Shown here piece by piece: positions 31,441 through 40,578 of a stretch of 64,000 bases of DNA. The stretch covers positions 1 through 64,000 of the forward strand of contig JAHCIH010000008.1 in assembly GCA_026129335.1 (NCBI GenBank), written 5' to 3'. Both the position numbers and the translations under genes were made by a program. The notes below the pieces were generated by a model, which ran no database searches, was not told where the DNA came from, and worked only from the letters and a program-made list of their open reading frames with translations. Position 1 is the first letter of the stretch; the number at the start of each line of letters is the position of its first letter. The DNA comes from Anaerolineales bacterium. GTDB lineage: Bacteria > Chloroflexota > Anaerolineae > Anaerolineales > UBA11579.

Positions 31441-31469
31441 AATGTATCAGGGGTTCGGGGAATTGTCAA
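31441..31469 (-). promoter_or_regulatory. Promoter of the argG-LysW operon
   Basis: Minus strand TTGACA (31469-31464), a 17-bp spacer and TACATT (31446-31441). The predicted start at about 31434 coincides with the leader-peptide ATG at 31432. Confidence 0.85.
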
Positions 31470-31476
31470 CAGCCAT

Positions 31477-32061
31477 TCAATAGCCCAGCAGATAGCCGGA
31501 GTAATAAGCCGTCTCGCGTACCAAAAACCATAGCTGCGACGGCGTCGAAGCGAAACGGCTGGTGGTCGTGGGCGAGGAATATGCCTCCAACCCCAGGTCG
31601 CCGGCCAGGGCCATGGCGCGCTTCATGTGCATCGGGTCGGAGACCACCAGCGCGCTGCTGAAACCGGCCTCCTGCATCACCTGCTGCGCTTCGCTGAGGT
31701 TCTCGCGGGTATTGGTGGAAGCCACTTCGACATGCAGCGCCTCGGCGGGCAGCCCCGCAGCCAGGGCGTAGTCGCGGCCGGCCTCCGCTTCGGCCAGCAG
31801 GTCGTTGCGCCCAAGGCCGCCGGTGAAGATGATCGCGTCCACCAGTCCATCCCGATACAAGCTGATGGCGTGATTGAGGCGCTCGGTGAGCACCGGTGAG
31901 GGCTGGTCGCGCCAGACTGCCGCGCCCAGCACAATGGCCACATCGGCCGGGCGGGTCTCATCTTGCAGCGAAAAGCTGTAAATGCTGCCGGCGACGTACA
32001 GGCCCCAGGCCAACAGGGCGACCAGCGCCAGGCGGATAATACGGGTGAGGAATTTGGTCAA
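31477..32061 (-). CDS. DUF218 / SanA-ElyC-YdcF family membrane protein
   Basis: A 194-residue protein with one N-terminal membrane helix (about residues 8-28) and an outward DUF218 domain: ADVAIVLGAAVWRDQPSPVLTERLNHAISLYRDG, IIFTGGLGRND, VEVASTNTRENLSEAQQVM and ALVVSDPMHMKRAM. SanA/ElyC relatives affect envelope integrity and peptidoglycan precursor use. It ends just before the argG promoter. Confidence 0.85.
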   Translation of the reverse strand: MTKFLTRIIRLALVALLAWGLYVAGSIYSFSLQDETRPADVAIVLGAAVWRDQPSPVLTERLNHAISLYRDGLVDAIIFTGGLGRNDLLAEAEAGRDYALAAGLPAEALHVEVASTNTRENLSEAQQVMQEAGFSSALVVSDPMHMKRAMALAGDLGLEAYSSPTTTSRFASTPSQLWFLVRETAYYSGYLLGY

Positions 32062-32105
32062 GTGATGGGTCCTTCAGCGATGGTGCGGCAATGCGGGCGT
32101 GATGT

Positions 32106-33161
32106 TCAGCCGCTGCCCTTCACATGGCGGTCAAAGAATTCGATGGAGCGCAGCATGGCGCTGGTGAAGAAGCGCGAAATGTTGTGGTCGTCGCCGTCGT
32201 ATTCGTATAGTTCGGCCACGCCGCCCGCCTGGCGTACCTGCACGGCGAGCTGGACGGAGAAGCCCGCCGGCACGGACGAGTCGGCCGTGCCGTGATGCAA
32301 CTGCAGCGGGCCGGGCAATTCAGCCAGGTAACTATTGGCCGAGATGGAGGCCCAAAACTCCGGGTTGGCCTCCGGCGGGCCGTAGGCCTCCAGCAGGCCG
32401 CGGGTACCGAAGCGCGGCCTGCCGTCCACATGCACCATGTCGGCGTAGGCCGCCACCACCCCAGCCCAGATGACCCCGGCTTTGATGTCCGCATCGGCCA
32501 GCATAGCCCGCAGTGTAATGTAACCGCCCATCGAATGGCCCCACATGCCCAGGCGGTTGGGGTCAGCATCCGGGTAGGCCTTCAGCGCGGCGACGGCGTT
32601 GAGCACATCGATGACGTAGTCCGGGCGGCCGTAAGCGCCGCCGGCCTGGCCCTCAGACCTGTCGTGGCCGCGGTAGTCCGGCCGGAAGACAATGTATCCG
32701 CTGCGGGCGAAGCCGTCTACGTAGTTCACATAGCGCTCGGTGGTGCGGTAGGCTTGCGGGGCGATATAGCCGTGGTTGAAGACGATCACCGGCCAGCCGC
32801 TTTCCGGTGTTTGGCCAAAGGGCACAGTGAGCAGACCGTACTGTTTCAGCCCCTCCGAAAAATACGAAGCAATATAGCGATAGTAGTTGGCCCCGTTGGG
32901 CAAAGTTTGTTCGATGACCAGCTCGGTCGCCGGGAACTCCTGGGCGCGCAGGTACTCAATGCTCAGCGGGTGCGGCGGCGGAGTGGGTGTGGGGCTGGGG
33001 ACGAGGGTGGCGGTGGCGCTGGGCTGCACCACCTCCGTGGAACCCAGCGTGGCCAACGCCACCTCGGGAGCGGGCAGGCTGCCCGCCGCGCCGAGCGGCA
33101 GATTGCAGGCGGCCAAACACGCGAGCAGCGAAAACAAGGCGAAAGCACGCAGGCGCGTCAC
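32106..33161 (-). CDS. Alpha/beta-hydrolase lipoprotein (paralogue of 1036-2073)
   Basis: A 351-residue exported hydrolase. Start GTG 33161 (VTRLRAFALFSLLACLAAC) is preferred because it lies 7 nt after a TACACT -10 box, with no Shine-Dalgarno for the ATG at 33179. The lipobox is LAAC; a Thr/Pro-rich linker (TPTPPPHP) follows. Hydrolase motifs: FNHGYIAPQ, nucleophile elbow GHSMGG, HHGTADSSVP and DGDDHNISRF. It is a likely dienelactone hydrolase/peptidase-type enzyme on the cell surface. Confidence 0.8.
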   Translation of the reverse strand: MTRLRAFALFSLLACLAACNLPLGAAGSLPAPEVALATLGSTEVVQPSATATLVPSPTPTPPPHPLSIEYLRAQEFPATELVIEQTLPNGANYYRYIASYFSEGLKQYGLLTVPFGQTPESGWPVIVFNHGYIAPQAYRTTERYVNYVDGFARSGYIVFRPDYRGHDRSEGQAGGAYGRPDYVIDVLNAVAALKAYPDADPNRLGMWGHSMGGYITLRAMLADADIKAGVIWAGVVAAYADMVHVDGRPRFGTRGLLEAYGPPEANPEFWASISANSYLAELPGPLQLHHGTADSSVPAGFSVQLAVQVRQAGGVAELYEYDGDDHNISRFFTSAMLRSIEFFDRHVKGSG

Positions 33162-33168
33162 GGGGGAT

Positions 33169-33174
33169 AGTGTA
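33169..33174 (-). promoter_or_regulatory. -10 element of the lipoprotein hydrolase (leaderless)
   Basis: Minus-strand TACACT ending 7 nt before the GTG at 33161. No clear -35. Confidence 0.45.
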
Positions 33175-33198
33175 CCCAAACCCGGAGCGGAGTGTGTC

Positions 33199-33226
33199 TT
33201 TGCGCAAGAAAGTTTTGCTGTAATAT
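33199..33226 (+). promoter_or_regulatory. Promoter of the 33254 lipoprotein
   Basis: TTTGCG (33199-33204), a 16-bp spacer and TAATAT (33221-33226), 27 nt before the ATG. The -35 is weak. Divergent to the hydrolase promoter. Confidence 0.4.
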
Positions 33227-33253
33227 CGACACTCGGAAAGCGTTTGCTCCCTC

Positions 33254-34504
33254 ATGCGCCCTTATCTACTGCTCCTTGCCTCGTGCCTGTTCCTGCTCAG
33301 CGGTTGCGCCCCGGTGCCTGCCAGCGAGGCCGCAGCGCCAAGCGAAGCGCCCGCGGCCCCGCTGGCCACGGTAGAGCCACAGCTTGAAGCGACCCACCCG
33401 CCCTACAGCGGCCCCAACCCGCGGCTGGCCTTGCTGGTAGAGGAGGCGGATGGCGATGCCATCCAGGTCATCGAACTGGGCAGCGAGGAAGTGGTTGCAC
33501 ATCTCCCTTTGGGCGCTGGACCGCCCCAGCCTTTCTATCTTTCGCCCGATGGGCGGCAGTTGTTTAGCGCGCCGGGCGTCCTCTTCGATTTGGAAGGCGG
33601 CGCACGCCGCGAGGTGGACTTGCTCAGCCAACTCAGCCCCGACGACAACCTGAACACGCTGGCCTGGTCGCCCAGCCAAACCTGGCTCAGCCTGAACACC
33701 TTTAGCAACGCGGGCAACTCGCTGTGGCTCTACAACGTGGAGACCGGCGAGTTGGCCTTCGTCGATGAAATCGACGGCTTGTCGCACTGGTCCAGCGTGG
33801 ACGATAGCCTATGGTACGTACGCGCCAGCGAGGGCTCCCCGCGCATCGTCTACCACCCGGCCAGCGGCGAAAGGGAAACCTGGCCCATGCCGAGCGGCGC
33901 GCAGCTCATCGACCTGCTCACCCACGATGGGCTGGCCCCAGAGGACTTCACCTGCACGGTGTGCGATTATCCGGAACTGGGCGTGGTGCGCGAGTACATC
34001 AGCTATACCTACGGGGGCGACCGGATCCACTACCAGCTGTTGGATATCGAGAACCTGACCGAACTGGCCCATGTCGCAATCTTTCACACCCCGCGCCAAG
34101 TGCCGATTGACTACAACCTGGACGTATACAAGCTGCTGCCCATCTGGAGCCGCGGCGATTACCTGCTTTTCGTCCACGAACGCACCGGCGGCCTGAGCGA
34201 GGACGTTGAGGAGCGCTTCTTCGCCGCCTGGAGCCCTGAGGGCCGCCTGCCCTTTGCAGTGATCGAAGGGGAGGATGCCAACAAGCTGCCTGACGTGATG
34301 CCAATCGCGCTCAGTCCGGACGAGCGCAGCTTCGTGGGTTATCGCATCGCCGTGCACGATTTTGTGCCCTGGTTTACCAGCGTGGTCGTGGTGGATTTAG
34401 AAAGCGGCGCAGTGCTCTACGAGTACACACTGCCTGCGGAAGCCGCCGCCTTCTTCCCGCCACGTTCGCTGCATGGCACGGACCTGGTTTGGCCCTCCGA
34501 GTGA
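33254..34504 (+). CDS. Beta-propeller-like lipoprotein, unknown function
   Basis: A 416-residue lipoprotein: signal MRPYLLLLASCLFLLSGC, Ala/Pro-rich linker, then repeated beta-rich units with patterns such as FYLSPDGRQLFS, LAWSPSQTWLSL and IALSPDERSFVGY, each spaced by about 50-110 residues, suggesting a WD40/TolB-type propeller. One paired Cys motif (CTVC) occurs in the middle. No enzyme motif recognised; it may bind ligands or proteins at the surface. Confidence 0.6.
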   Translation: MRPYLLLLASCLFLLSGCAPVPASEAAAPSEAPAAPLATVEPQLEATHPPYSGPNPRLALLVEEADGDAIQVIELGSEEVVAHLPLGAGPPQPFYLSPDGRQLFSAPGVLFDLEGGARREVDLLSQLSPDDNLNTLAWSPSQTWLSLNTFSNAGNSLWLYNVETGELAFVDEIDGLSHWSSVDDSLWYVRASEGSPRIVYHPASGERETWPMPSGAQLIDLLTHDGLAPEDFTCTVCDYPELGVVREYISYTYGGDRIHYQLLDIENLTELAHVAIFHTPRQVPIDYNLDVYKLLPIWSRGDYLLFVHERTGGLSEDVEERFFAAWSPEGRLPFAVIEGEDANKLPDVMPIALSPDERSFVGYRIAVHDFVPWFTSVVVVDLESGAVLYEYTLPAEAAAFFPPRSLHGTDLVWPSE

Positions 34505-34517
34505 CGGCTGCGCCCGG

Positions 34518-36692
34518 CTAGCTATCGGGGTCAATCAGGGGCGGACAGAGCGCGGCCAGCCCGGGCGCGTGCCACAGGATAAAGCGATCGTGCCCCAGGG
34601 CGTGCTGCACCCGGCAGGCTGATTTGCCCAGGCCGGCCAGCACGCTCTCCGCCAGCTGCAGTTCTTCCTCAGGCAGGCGAATATCCACCACTACGATATT
34701 CCCCGGGTCAGAGGCGATTTGGCGCATGTGGGTCTGCTGCAGTTCGTCCGCGGTCGCCCCGCTGACCTGCTCCGCTTGGTAGGGCACCTGGTAGATATCG
34801 AACAGCTCGGTCAGCGAGTCGATGTGCAGCCTTTCCAGTTCGTGGACTATCAGAATCTGCCCTTCCGGTTCTGTTTTTAGGTACTCGCGGCCGATTTCCA
34901 GGAACAGCCCCTCGAAATTCTGATAGCCGGTCATGCGCCGGTAGGAGAGTGGGTAAGCCTGGTAGATGTTCAACCCCAGTATCAGGACGGCCAGCAGCAA
35001 GGCGCTTGCGCGCAAGAACTGCGGCCGCAGCCCCAGTTCGCTCAGGCGCAGCTTGAGCCAGGCCAGGGCGATGGCGACAAGCACGGCCAGGAACGGCAGC
35101 AACAGGAACATGCGCGTGCTGGGCGGGTAAGGCCGGTCGTGGCTCATGCCGACCAGGAAAACCATCAGCGCGAAGGCCGCCAACCAAAACGCGAGGAAGC
35201 GGTGGCGCCAGAAAGTCACCAGTAGCAACGCCAGCCCCAGGAAGGAGAGCACCGCGGTCAGCGGGTCCAGGTAGCCGCTGACGACGAAGTGCTTCTCCTC
35301 CACGGCGAACAGCGGCGAGAGCAGCGAGTAGACGAAATTGTTGCTCAAGTGGCTGACCGCGTTGGCCGAATCTTCCACCAGTTCCGGCGTGTAGGCCAGA
35401 GTACCGGCTACCTTGGCGTTCCAATACTCCGGCTGATTGATCAACGGGAACACGAACAGCGCCAGGGTGCCCAGCGCCAAAGCCCAGCGGCGGAAGGCAG
35501 GCGGGCTGAACGGCGGGTCGTATAGCAGCAAAAGCAGGTAGGGCAGCGGGGCCACATACAATGCCGCGGGGTACACGTAGAAACACAGCGCCTGGGCCAA
35601 GCCAAGCGCCATGCAGGCCGCCGGCCCGCGGCTGCGCAGCACCCAGGCGGCTGCCGCCAGCACCAGCGAGAGTGCCAGCAAGGCCTGCAAATTGTTGTAG
35701 CCTACTTTGCCGAAGGCGGCAATGTAATGCGAGGCGGCCAGTACAAAGGCGGCGATGAGCGCATAAGGCTCGCGCAGGAAAGTACGAAAGAAATAATTAA
35801 AAAAGGAAATCGAGATCGCTGCGTAGAACAAGCTGCTGATCCGCCAGGCAAAATTGCTCGCCCCGAAGACCTTGAAGAAGACAGCTTGCAGCAGGGTGGA
35901 GAAGAAGGGATGCGCCGAGTAGACGAAATTGCCCTTGAAGAAGGTCTCGATGGTCAGGCGCAACGGCGCTTCATGGGCTACGTAATTGGCGTCACGATAA
36001 AAAGCGAATTCATCGCCAACCGCGGCGAACCACCAGCCGTTGATGTCCCAGCTGTAAAAGACCAGCGCCCCGGCCAGCAGCCAGAAAACAGCCGGCACCT
36101 GGCGGCGATAACGCCACAGGTTGAGCGCAGCCAGCGCCAGCAGCGCCGCAGCAGCCCAAACCGGCAGCCAGCGCGAATACAGCGCGCCGAGCAAGGCAAG
36201 CAGCCACAGCAGCACGGCGGCCATGGCCAGCCACGGGCCGGCCCGGCGCCCCCAAACAACCCGTACCTGCTGCAAAGGAACCTGCGTCCCCAAAATGCCA
36301 AACAGGATGCCCAGCGCAGCCAGGCCCCAGCCCAACCCGACCAATTCTTCGCGGAGCAGCGCTCGCAAGGCGAGCAGGCTGGCGGCCAGTGCGGAGAGGC
36401 CGGCCAGCCAGAAGGCCCACTTCCTCTGCCGGGCGGACACCTTGAACGGGGGCACCCCGGGCCGCGGCGGCTCAACCAGCAATTCTTGCAAGAGGGTCTT
36501 TGACCTGCCCGCCAGCAGGGCCACCAGCAGCAATCCAGCCAGACAGGCGAACACGATGAGGATATAAGGCGGCAGGCTGATGCGCTCGACCCAGGCAACC
36601 AGGCCGCCGGCGTAGTCGCGCAGCCATTGCGGGTCGTGGCGCTCGCTTAGCCAGCGGTCGCTGACCAGCAGCCAGGCGGGGAAGGCCATCAA
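34518..36692 (-). CDS. GT39-like membrane glycosyltransferase
   Basis: A protein of at least 724 residues with many (13 or more) hydrophobic helices and a C-terminal soluble tail. GDEFAFYRDANYVAH carries the acidic loop typical of GT-C enzymes, and FFKVFGASNFAWRISSL fits the family. The start is uncertain: TTG 36692 or ATG 36689 falls inside a hydrophobic helix, and the frame stays open upstream to the stop of the acyl-CoA dehydrogenase gene at 36819, without any ATG, GTG or TTG. A CTG at 36794 preceded by an AGAGGGA sequence would complete the helix. Confidence 0.65.
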   Translation of the reverse strand: MMAFPAWLLVSDRWLSERHDPQWLRDYAGGLVAWVERISLPPYILIVFACLAGLLLVALLAGRSKTLLQELLVEPPRPGVPPFKVSARQRKWAFWLAGLSALAASLLALRALLREELVGLGWGLAALGILFGILGTQVPLQQVRVVWGRRAGPWLAMAAVLLWLLALLGALYSRWLPVWAAAALLALAALNLWRYRRQVPAVFWLLAGALVFYSWDINGWWFAAVGDEFAFYRDANYVAHEAPLRLTIETFFKGNFVYSAHPFFSTLLQAVFFKVFGASNFAWRISSLFYAAISISFFNYFFRTFLREPYALIAAFVLAASHYIAAFGKVGYNNLQALLALSLVLAAAAWVLRSRGPAACMALGLAQALCFYVYPAALYVAPLPYLLLLLYDPPFSPPAFRRWALALGTLALFVFPLINQPEYWNAKVAGTLAYTPELVEDSANAVSHLSNNFVYSLLSPLFAVEEKHFVVSGYLDPLTAVLSFLGLALLLVTFWRHRFLAFWLAAFALMVFLVGMSHDRPYPPSTRMFLLLPFLAVLVAIALAWLKLRLSELGLRPQFLRASALLLAVLILGLNIYQAYPLSYRRMTGYQNFEGLFLEIGREYLKTEPEGQILIVHELERLHIDSLTELFDIYQVPYQAEQVSGATADELQQTHMRQIASDPGNIVVVDIRLPEEELQLAESVLAGLGKSACRVQHALGHDRFILWHAPGLAALCPPLIDPDS

Positions 36693-36818
36693 GGCCAGCG
36701 CGGCCAGCAGGTCCAGGGCGCCCAGCCACTTGGACGCGCCGCGGCGCCCCTCGGATGGTTTCGCTTCGGGGTTGGTGGTGCTGAGAGCGATCAGTCCCTC
36801 TTGCTCCCCAGCCCGGTC

Positions 36819-37994
36819 TTAGCGCAGGCCGGTTTCCATGCGGGCGATGACCATGCGTTGGATCTCGCTGGTGCCCTCGTAGATTTCGGTGATCTTGGCG
36901 TCGCGGAAATAGCGCTCCACCGGCAGCTCTTTGCTGTAGCCCATGCCGCCGTGGATCTGCACCGCGTGGTGGGCGCAGAACATGGCCGTCTCCGAGGCGA
37001 ACAGCTTGGCCATGCTGGCCTGCAGCGTGTAGCGCTCGCCGTTGTCTTTGCTGGCCTGCTTGGCCCAGGCGGCGCTGTGGATCAGCCCACGGGCCGCCTC
37101 GATGCGCGTCTTCATATCGGCGATCTTGAACGAAGTGCCCTGGAACTCGCCGATCTTCTGGCCGAAGGCTTCGCGCTCCTGCACGTACTGCACACTGGCT
37201 TCGTAGGCCGCCTCGGCGATGCCCAGGGCCTGAGTGGCGATGCCGATGCGCCCGGCGTCCAGCACGGTCATGGCGATCTTGAAGCCCTCGCCCTCTTCGC
37301 CTAGGCGTTGGGTCGCAGGCACGCGGTAGTCCTCGAACACGATCTCGCTGGTCGCCGAGGCGCGGATGCCCAGCTTGGGTTCCTTCTTGCCGCGGGTGAA
37401 GCCGGGCTTGTCCGCTTCAACGAGGAAAGCGGTGATGCCTTTGGCGCCCTTCTCGGGATCGGTGATGGTGAAGAGCAGGATGAAATCGGCCACCGGGCCG
37501 CTGGTCACCCAGGACTTGCGCCCGGTGATGAGGTAGTCGTCGCCGTCGCGCACGGCCCGGCTGCGCATTGTGGCTGCGTCGGAACCGGACATCGGCTCGG
37601 TGAGCGAATAAGCGCCGATCTTCTCTCCGGCCGCCACCGGGCGCATGAACTGCTGCTTCTGCTCCTCGCTGCCGAATTTGAGGATGCCGTAGCAGAACAG
37701 CGAATTATTCACCGACATGATTGTGCCGTGCGAGGCGTCGGCCTTGGAGATCTCCTCCAGCGCCAGAACATAAGCCATCGTGTCCATGCCCGCGCCGCCG
37801 TATTCTTCAGGGATTTCGATGCCCATGAAGCCCATCTGGCCCATCTTGCGGATGGTCTCCAGCGGGAATTCGCCGCTCTCGTCGAACTCGGCGGCGATAG
37901 GGGCGACCTCGTTTTGGGCGAACTCGCGCGCCGCCTGGCGGATCATTTCATGTTCTTCGGTGAGTTGTCCTGCAAGGGCTTCTTTTGTAGCCAT
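36819..37994 (-). CDS. Acyl-CoA dehydrogenase (short-chain type)
   Basis: A 391-residue FAD enzyme oxidising acyl-CoA to enoyl-CoA and passing electrons to ETF. YSLTEPMSGSDAATM and WVTSGPVADFILLF surround the flavin, and the catalytic base lies in EIYEGTSEIQRMVIAR. Start ATG 37994 is chosen over 38021 because GGAGG lies 7 nt before it; the earlier ATG is the centre of a palindrome. Promoter and 30-bp operator lie just upstream. Likely works with thiolase and hydroxybutyryl-CoA dehydrogenase (53-56 kb). Confidence 0.92.
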   Translation of the reverse strand: MATKEALAGQLTEEHEMIRQAAREFAQNEVAPIAAEFDESGEFPLETIRKMGQMGFMGIEIPEEYGGAGMDTMAYVLALEEISKADASHGTIMSVNNSLFCYGILKFGSEEQKQQFMRPVAAGEKIGAYSLTEPMSGSDAATMRSRAVRDGDDYLITGRKSWVTSGPVADFILLFTITDPEKGAKGITAFLVEADKPGFTRGKKEPKLGIRASATSEIVFEDYRVPATQRLGEEGEGFKIAMTVLDAGRIGIATQALGIAEAAYEASVQYVQEREAFGQKIGEFQGTSFKIADMKTRIEAARGLIHSAAWAKQASKDNGERYTLQASMAKLFASETAMFCAHHAVQIHGGMGYSKELPVERYFRDAKITEIYEGTSEIQRMVIARMETGLR

Positions 37995-38005
37995 GCGCCA
38001 GCCTC

Positions 38006-38035
38006 CAAAATAGTTTGCCATGGCAAACTATTTTG
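38006..38035. promoter_or_regulatory. 30-bp perfect palindrome: probable operator of the acyl-CoA dehydrogenase gene
   Basis: Half-site CAAAATAGTTTGCCA followed by its exact reverse complement, with no spacer. It begins directly downstream of the minus-strand -10 box and ends 10 bp before the Shine-Dalgarno, so a bound dimer would block initiation. Such dyads are typical of TetR-family lipid regulators; the regulator is not in the window. Confidence 0.72.
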
Positions 38036-38064
38036 ATTATAGCAGAGGGCCAAAACCGCGCCAA
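38036..38064 (-). promoter_or_regulatory. Promoter of the acyl-CoA dehydrogenase gene
   Basis: Minus strand TTGGCG (38064-38059), a 17-bp spacer and TATAAT (38041-38036). The start of transcription falls in the palindrome. Confidence 0.8.
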
Positions 38065-38071
38065 AACCGCG
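38050..38071. repeat. Tandem 11-bp direct repeat between divergent promoters
   Basis: CCAAAACCGCG occurs twice head to tail, one helical turn apart. It overlaps the acyl-CoA dehydrogenase -35 and lies just upstream of the gatC -10. Confidence 0.5.
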
Positions 38072-38075
38072 ATGG

Positions 38076-38081
38076 TATACT
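38076..38081 (+). promoter_or_regulatory. -10 element of gatC (leaderless)
   Basis: TATACT ending 6 nt before the gatC ATG; no Shine-Dalgarno and no clear -35. Confidence 0.55.
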
Positions 38082-38087
38082 GCCCAA

Positions 38088-38408
38088 ATGGCCGAGGAAA
38101 TCTCCCCCGAACTCTTCAATCACCTGGTGGAACTGGCTGCGCTGGAGTTAACTGCTGAAGAAGGCGAGTATTTGCGCGGCGAGCTGAACAACCAACTCAA
38201 GGCAATTGACGAACTGGCCGCCATCGAGATCCCCGAGGGCACGCCGCTGGCGGCCCACGGCGTGCCCTTCCCGCCAGAACTGCGCCCCGCGGCACGCGCC
38301 GACGAAACGAGCTCGGCCGGGTTGAACGCCGAGATATTGGCCGGCGCGCCCGAAACCGACGACGGCTACCTGCAGGTGCCTGGCATCCCCCACGAAGAGC
38401 TGGATTAG
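38088..38408 (+). CDS. gatC: Asp/Glu-tRNA amidotransferase subunit C
   Basis: A 106-residue GatC: HLVELAALELTAEEGEYLRGELNNQLKAIDEL followed by the extended C-terminal belt that wraps GatA and GatB. With gatA (38947) and gatB (56694) it amidates Glu-tRNA(Gln) and/or Asp-tRNA(Asn). Its mRNA is predicted leaderless. Two small foreign-looking genes separate it from gatA. Confidence 0.88.
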   Translation: MAEEISPELFNHLVELAALELTAEEGEYLRGELNNQLKAIDELAAIEIPEGTPLAAHGVPFPPELRPAARADETSSAGLNAEILAGAPETDDGYLQVPGIPHEELD

Positions 38409-38416
38409 TCAAGATC

Positions 38417-38671
38417 ATGGCTCTTGACGAGCGCAAGCAGAGGCAAAACGAAGCGAAGTTTGACAGCTGGGAAGCTTTGCCAGATGGCGGGAGACAATAT
38501 TCCATGACAGTCCCGGGACGTTCCGGCTGGAAAGCAATATACTTGAAGCAGGTTGACGCGGACGAGCAGACTGTTCGCTTTTGGCAGGAGATTTACGATG
38601 AATCTGGAGCGCTGGTGGAAGAACATCAGAAGTATCCGGAAGATCGTGGTCACAAGAAAGTAAGGAGTTAA
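38417..38671 (+). CDS. Small conserved hypothetical protein, first of a two-gene module
   Basis: An 84-residue charged protein (QRQNEAKFDSWE at the start, GRSGWKAIYLKQVD in the middle, YDESGALVEEHQKYPEDRGH near the end). It resembles small proteins of unknown function common in cyanobacteria and Chloroflexota that occur with the next gene; this is from memory. AT-richer than gatC and gatA. Spaced 8 nt after gatC and 3 nt before its partner, so it is read with the gat operon. A toxin-antitoxin role is possible but unproven. Confidence 0.6.
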   Translation: MALDERKQRQNEAKFDSWEALPDGGRQYSMTVPGRSGWKAIYLKQVDADEQTVRFWQEIYDESGALVEEHQKYPEDRGHKKVRS

Positions 38672-38674
38672 GCC

Positions 38675-38941
38675 ATGGCAATTACCCGCAAAGAAGTGGC
38701 TGAAAAGTTGATTGCCTACTTTGATAACCGGTTATCTCTTCCCGAATTAGTTGATTGGGCCGAAGAGGCAGTGCGAGAAGGGGAATTCGCAGAAGAAAAT
38801 GGCTCCAGTTCTCTGCGGGATGTTGTCGCGCGCATCGGCCTGGCCGACGTGAAAGCATTTGGCTTGGATTGGGAAGACCACAAGGAAATGCTGCGAGAGC
38901 TTGGTTACAAAGCCAAAGTAATCGTACAGCCACAACCTTAG
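38675..38941 (+). CDS. Small conserved hypothetical protein, second of a two-gene module
   Basis: An 88-residue helical protein: ITRKEVAEKLIAYFDNRLSL, WAEEAVREGEF, then RDVVARIGLADVKAFGLDWEDHKEML. The pattern is that of a small, all-alpha partner protein. AAGTAAGGAG lies upstream of its ATG, a good Shine-Dalgarno. Stop is 5 nt before gatA. Function unknown; the tight pairing with 38417-38671 suggests joint action. Confidence 0.62.
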   Translation: MAITRKEVAEKLIAYFDNRLSLPELVDWAEEAVREGEFAEENGSSSLRDVVARIGLADVKAFGLDWEDHKEMLRELGYKAKVIVQPQP

Positions 38942-38946
38942 TCGAT

Positions 38947-40539
<1,593 letters not shown>

Positions 40540-40578
40540 TGTATAAATAGAACAAATTAGCTATTCCAGGAGCCGTCA

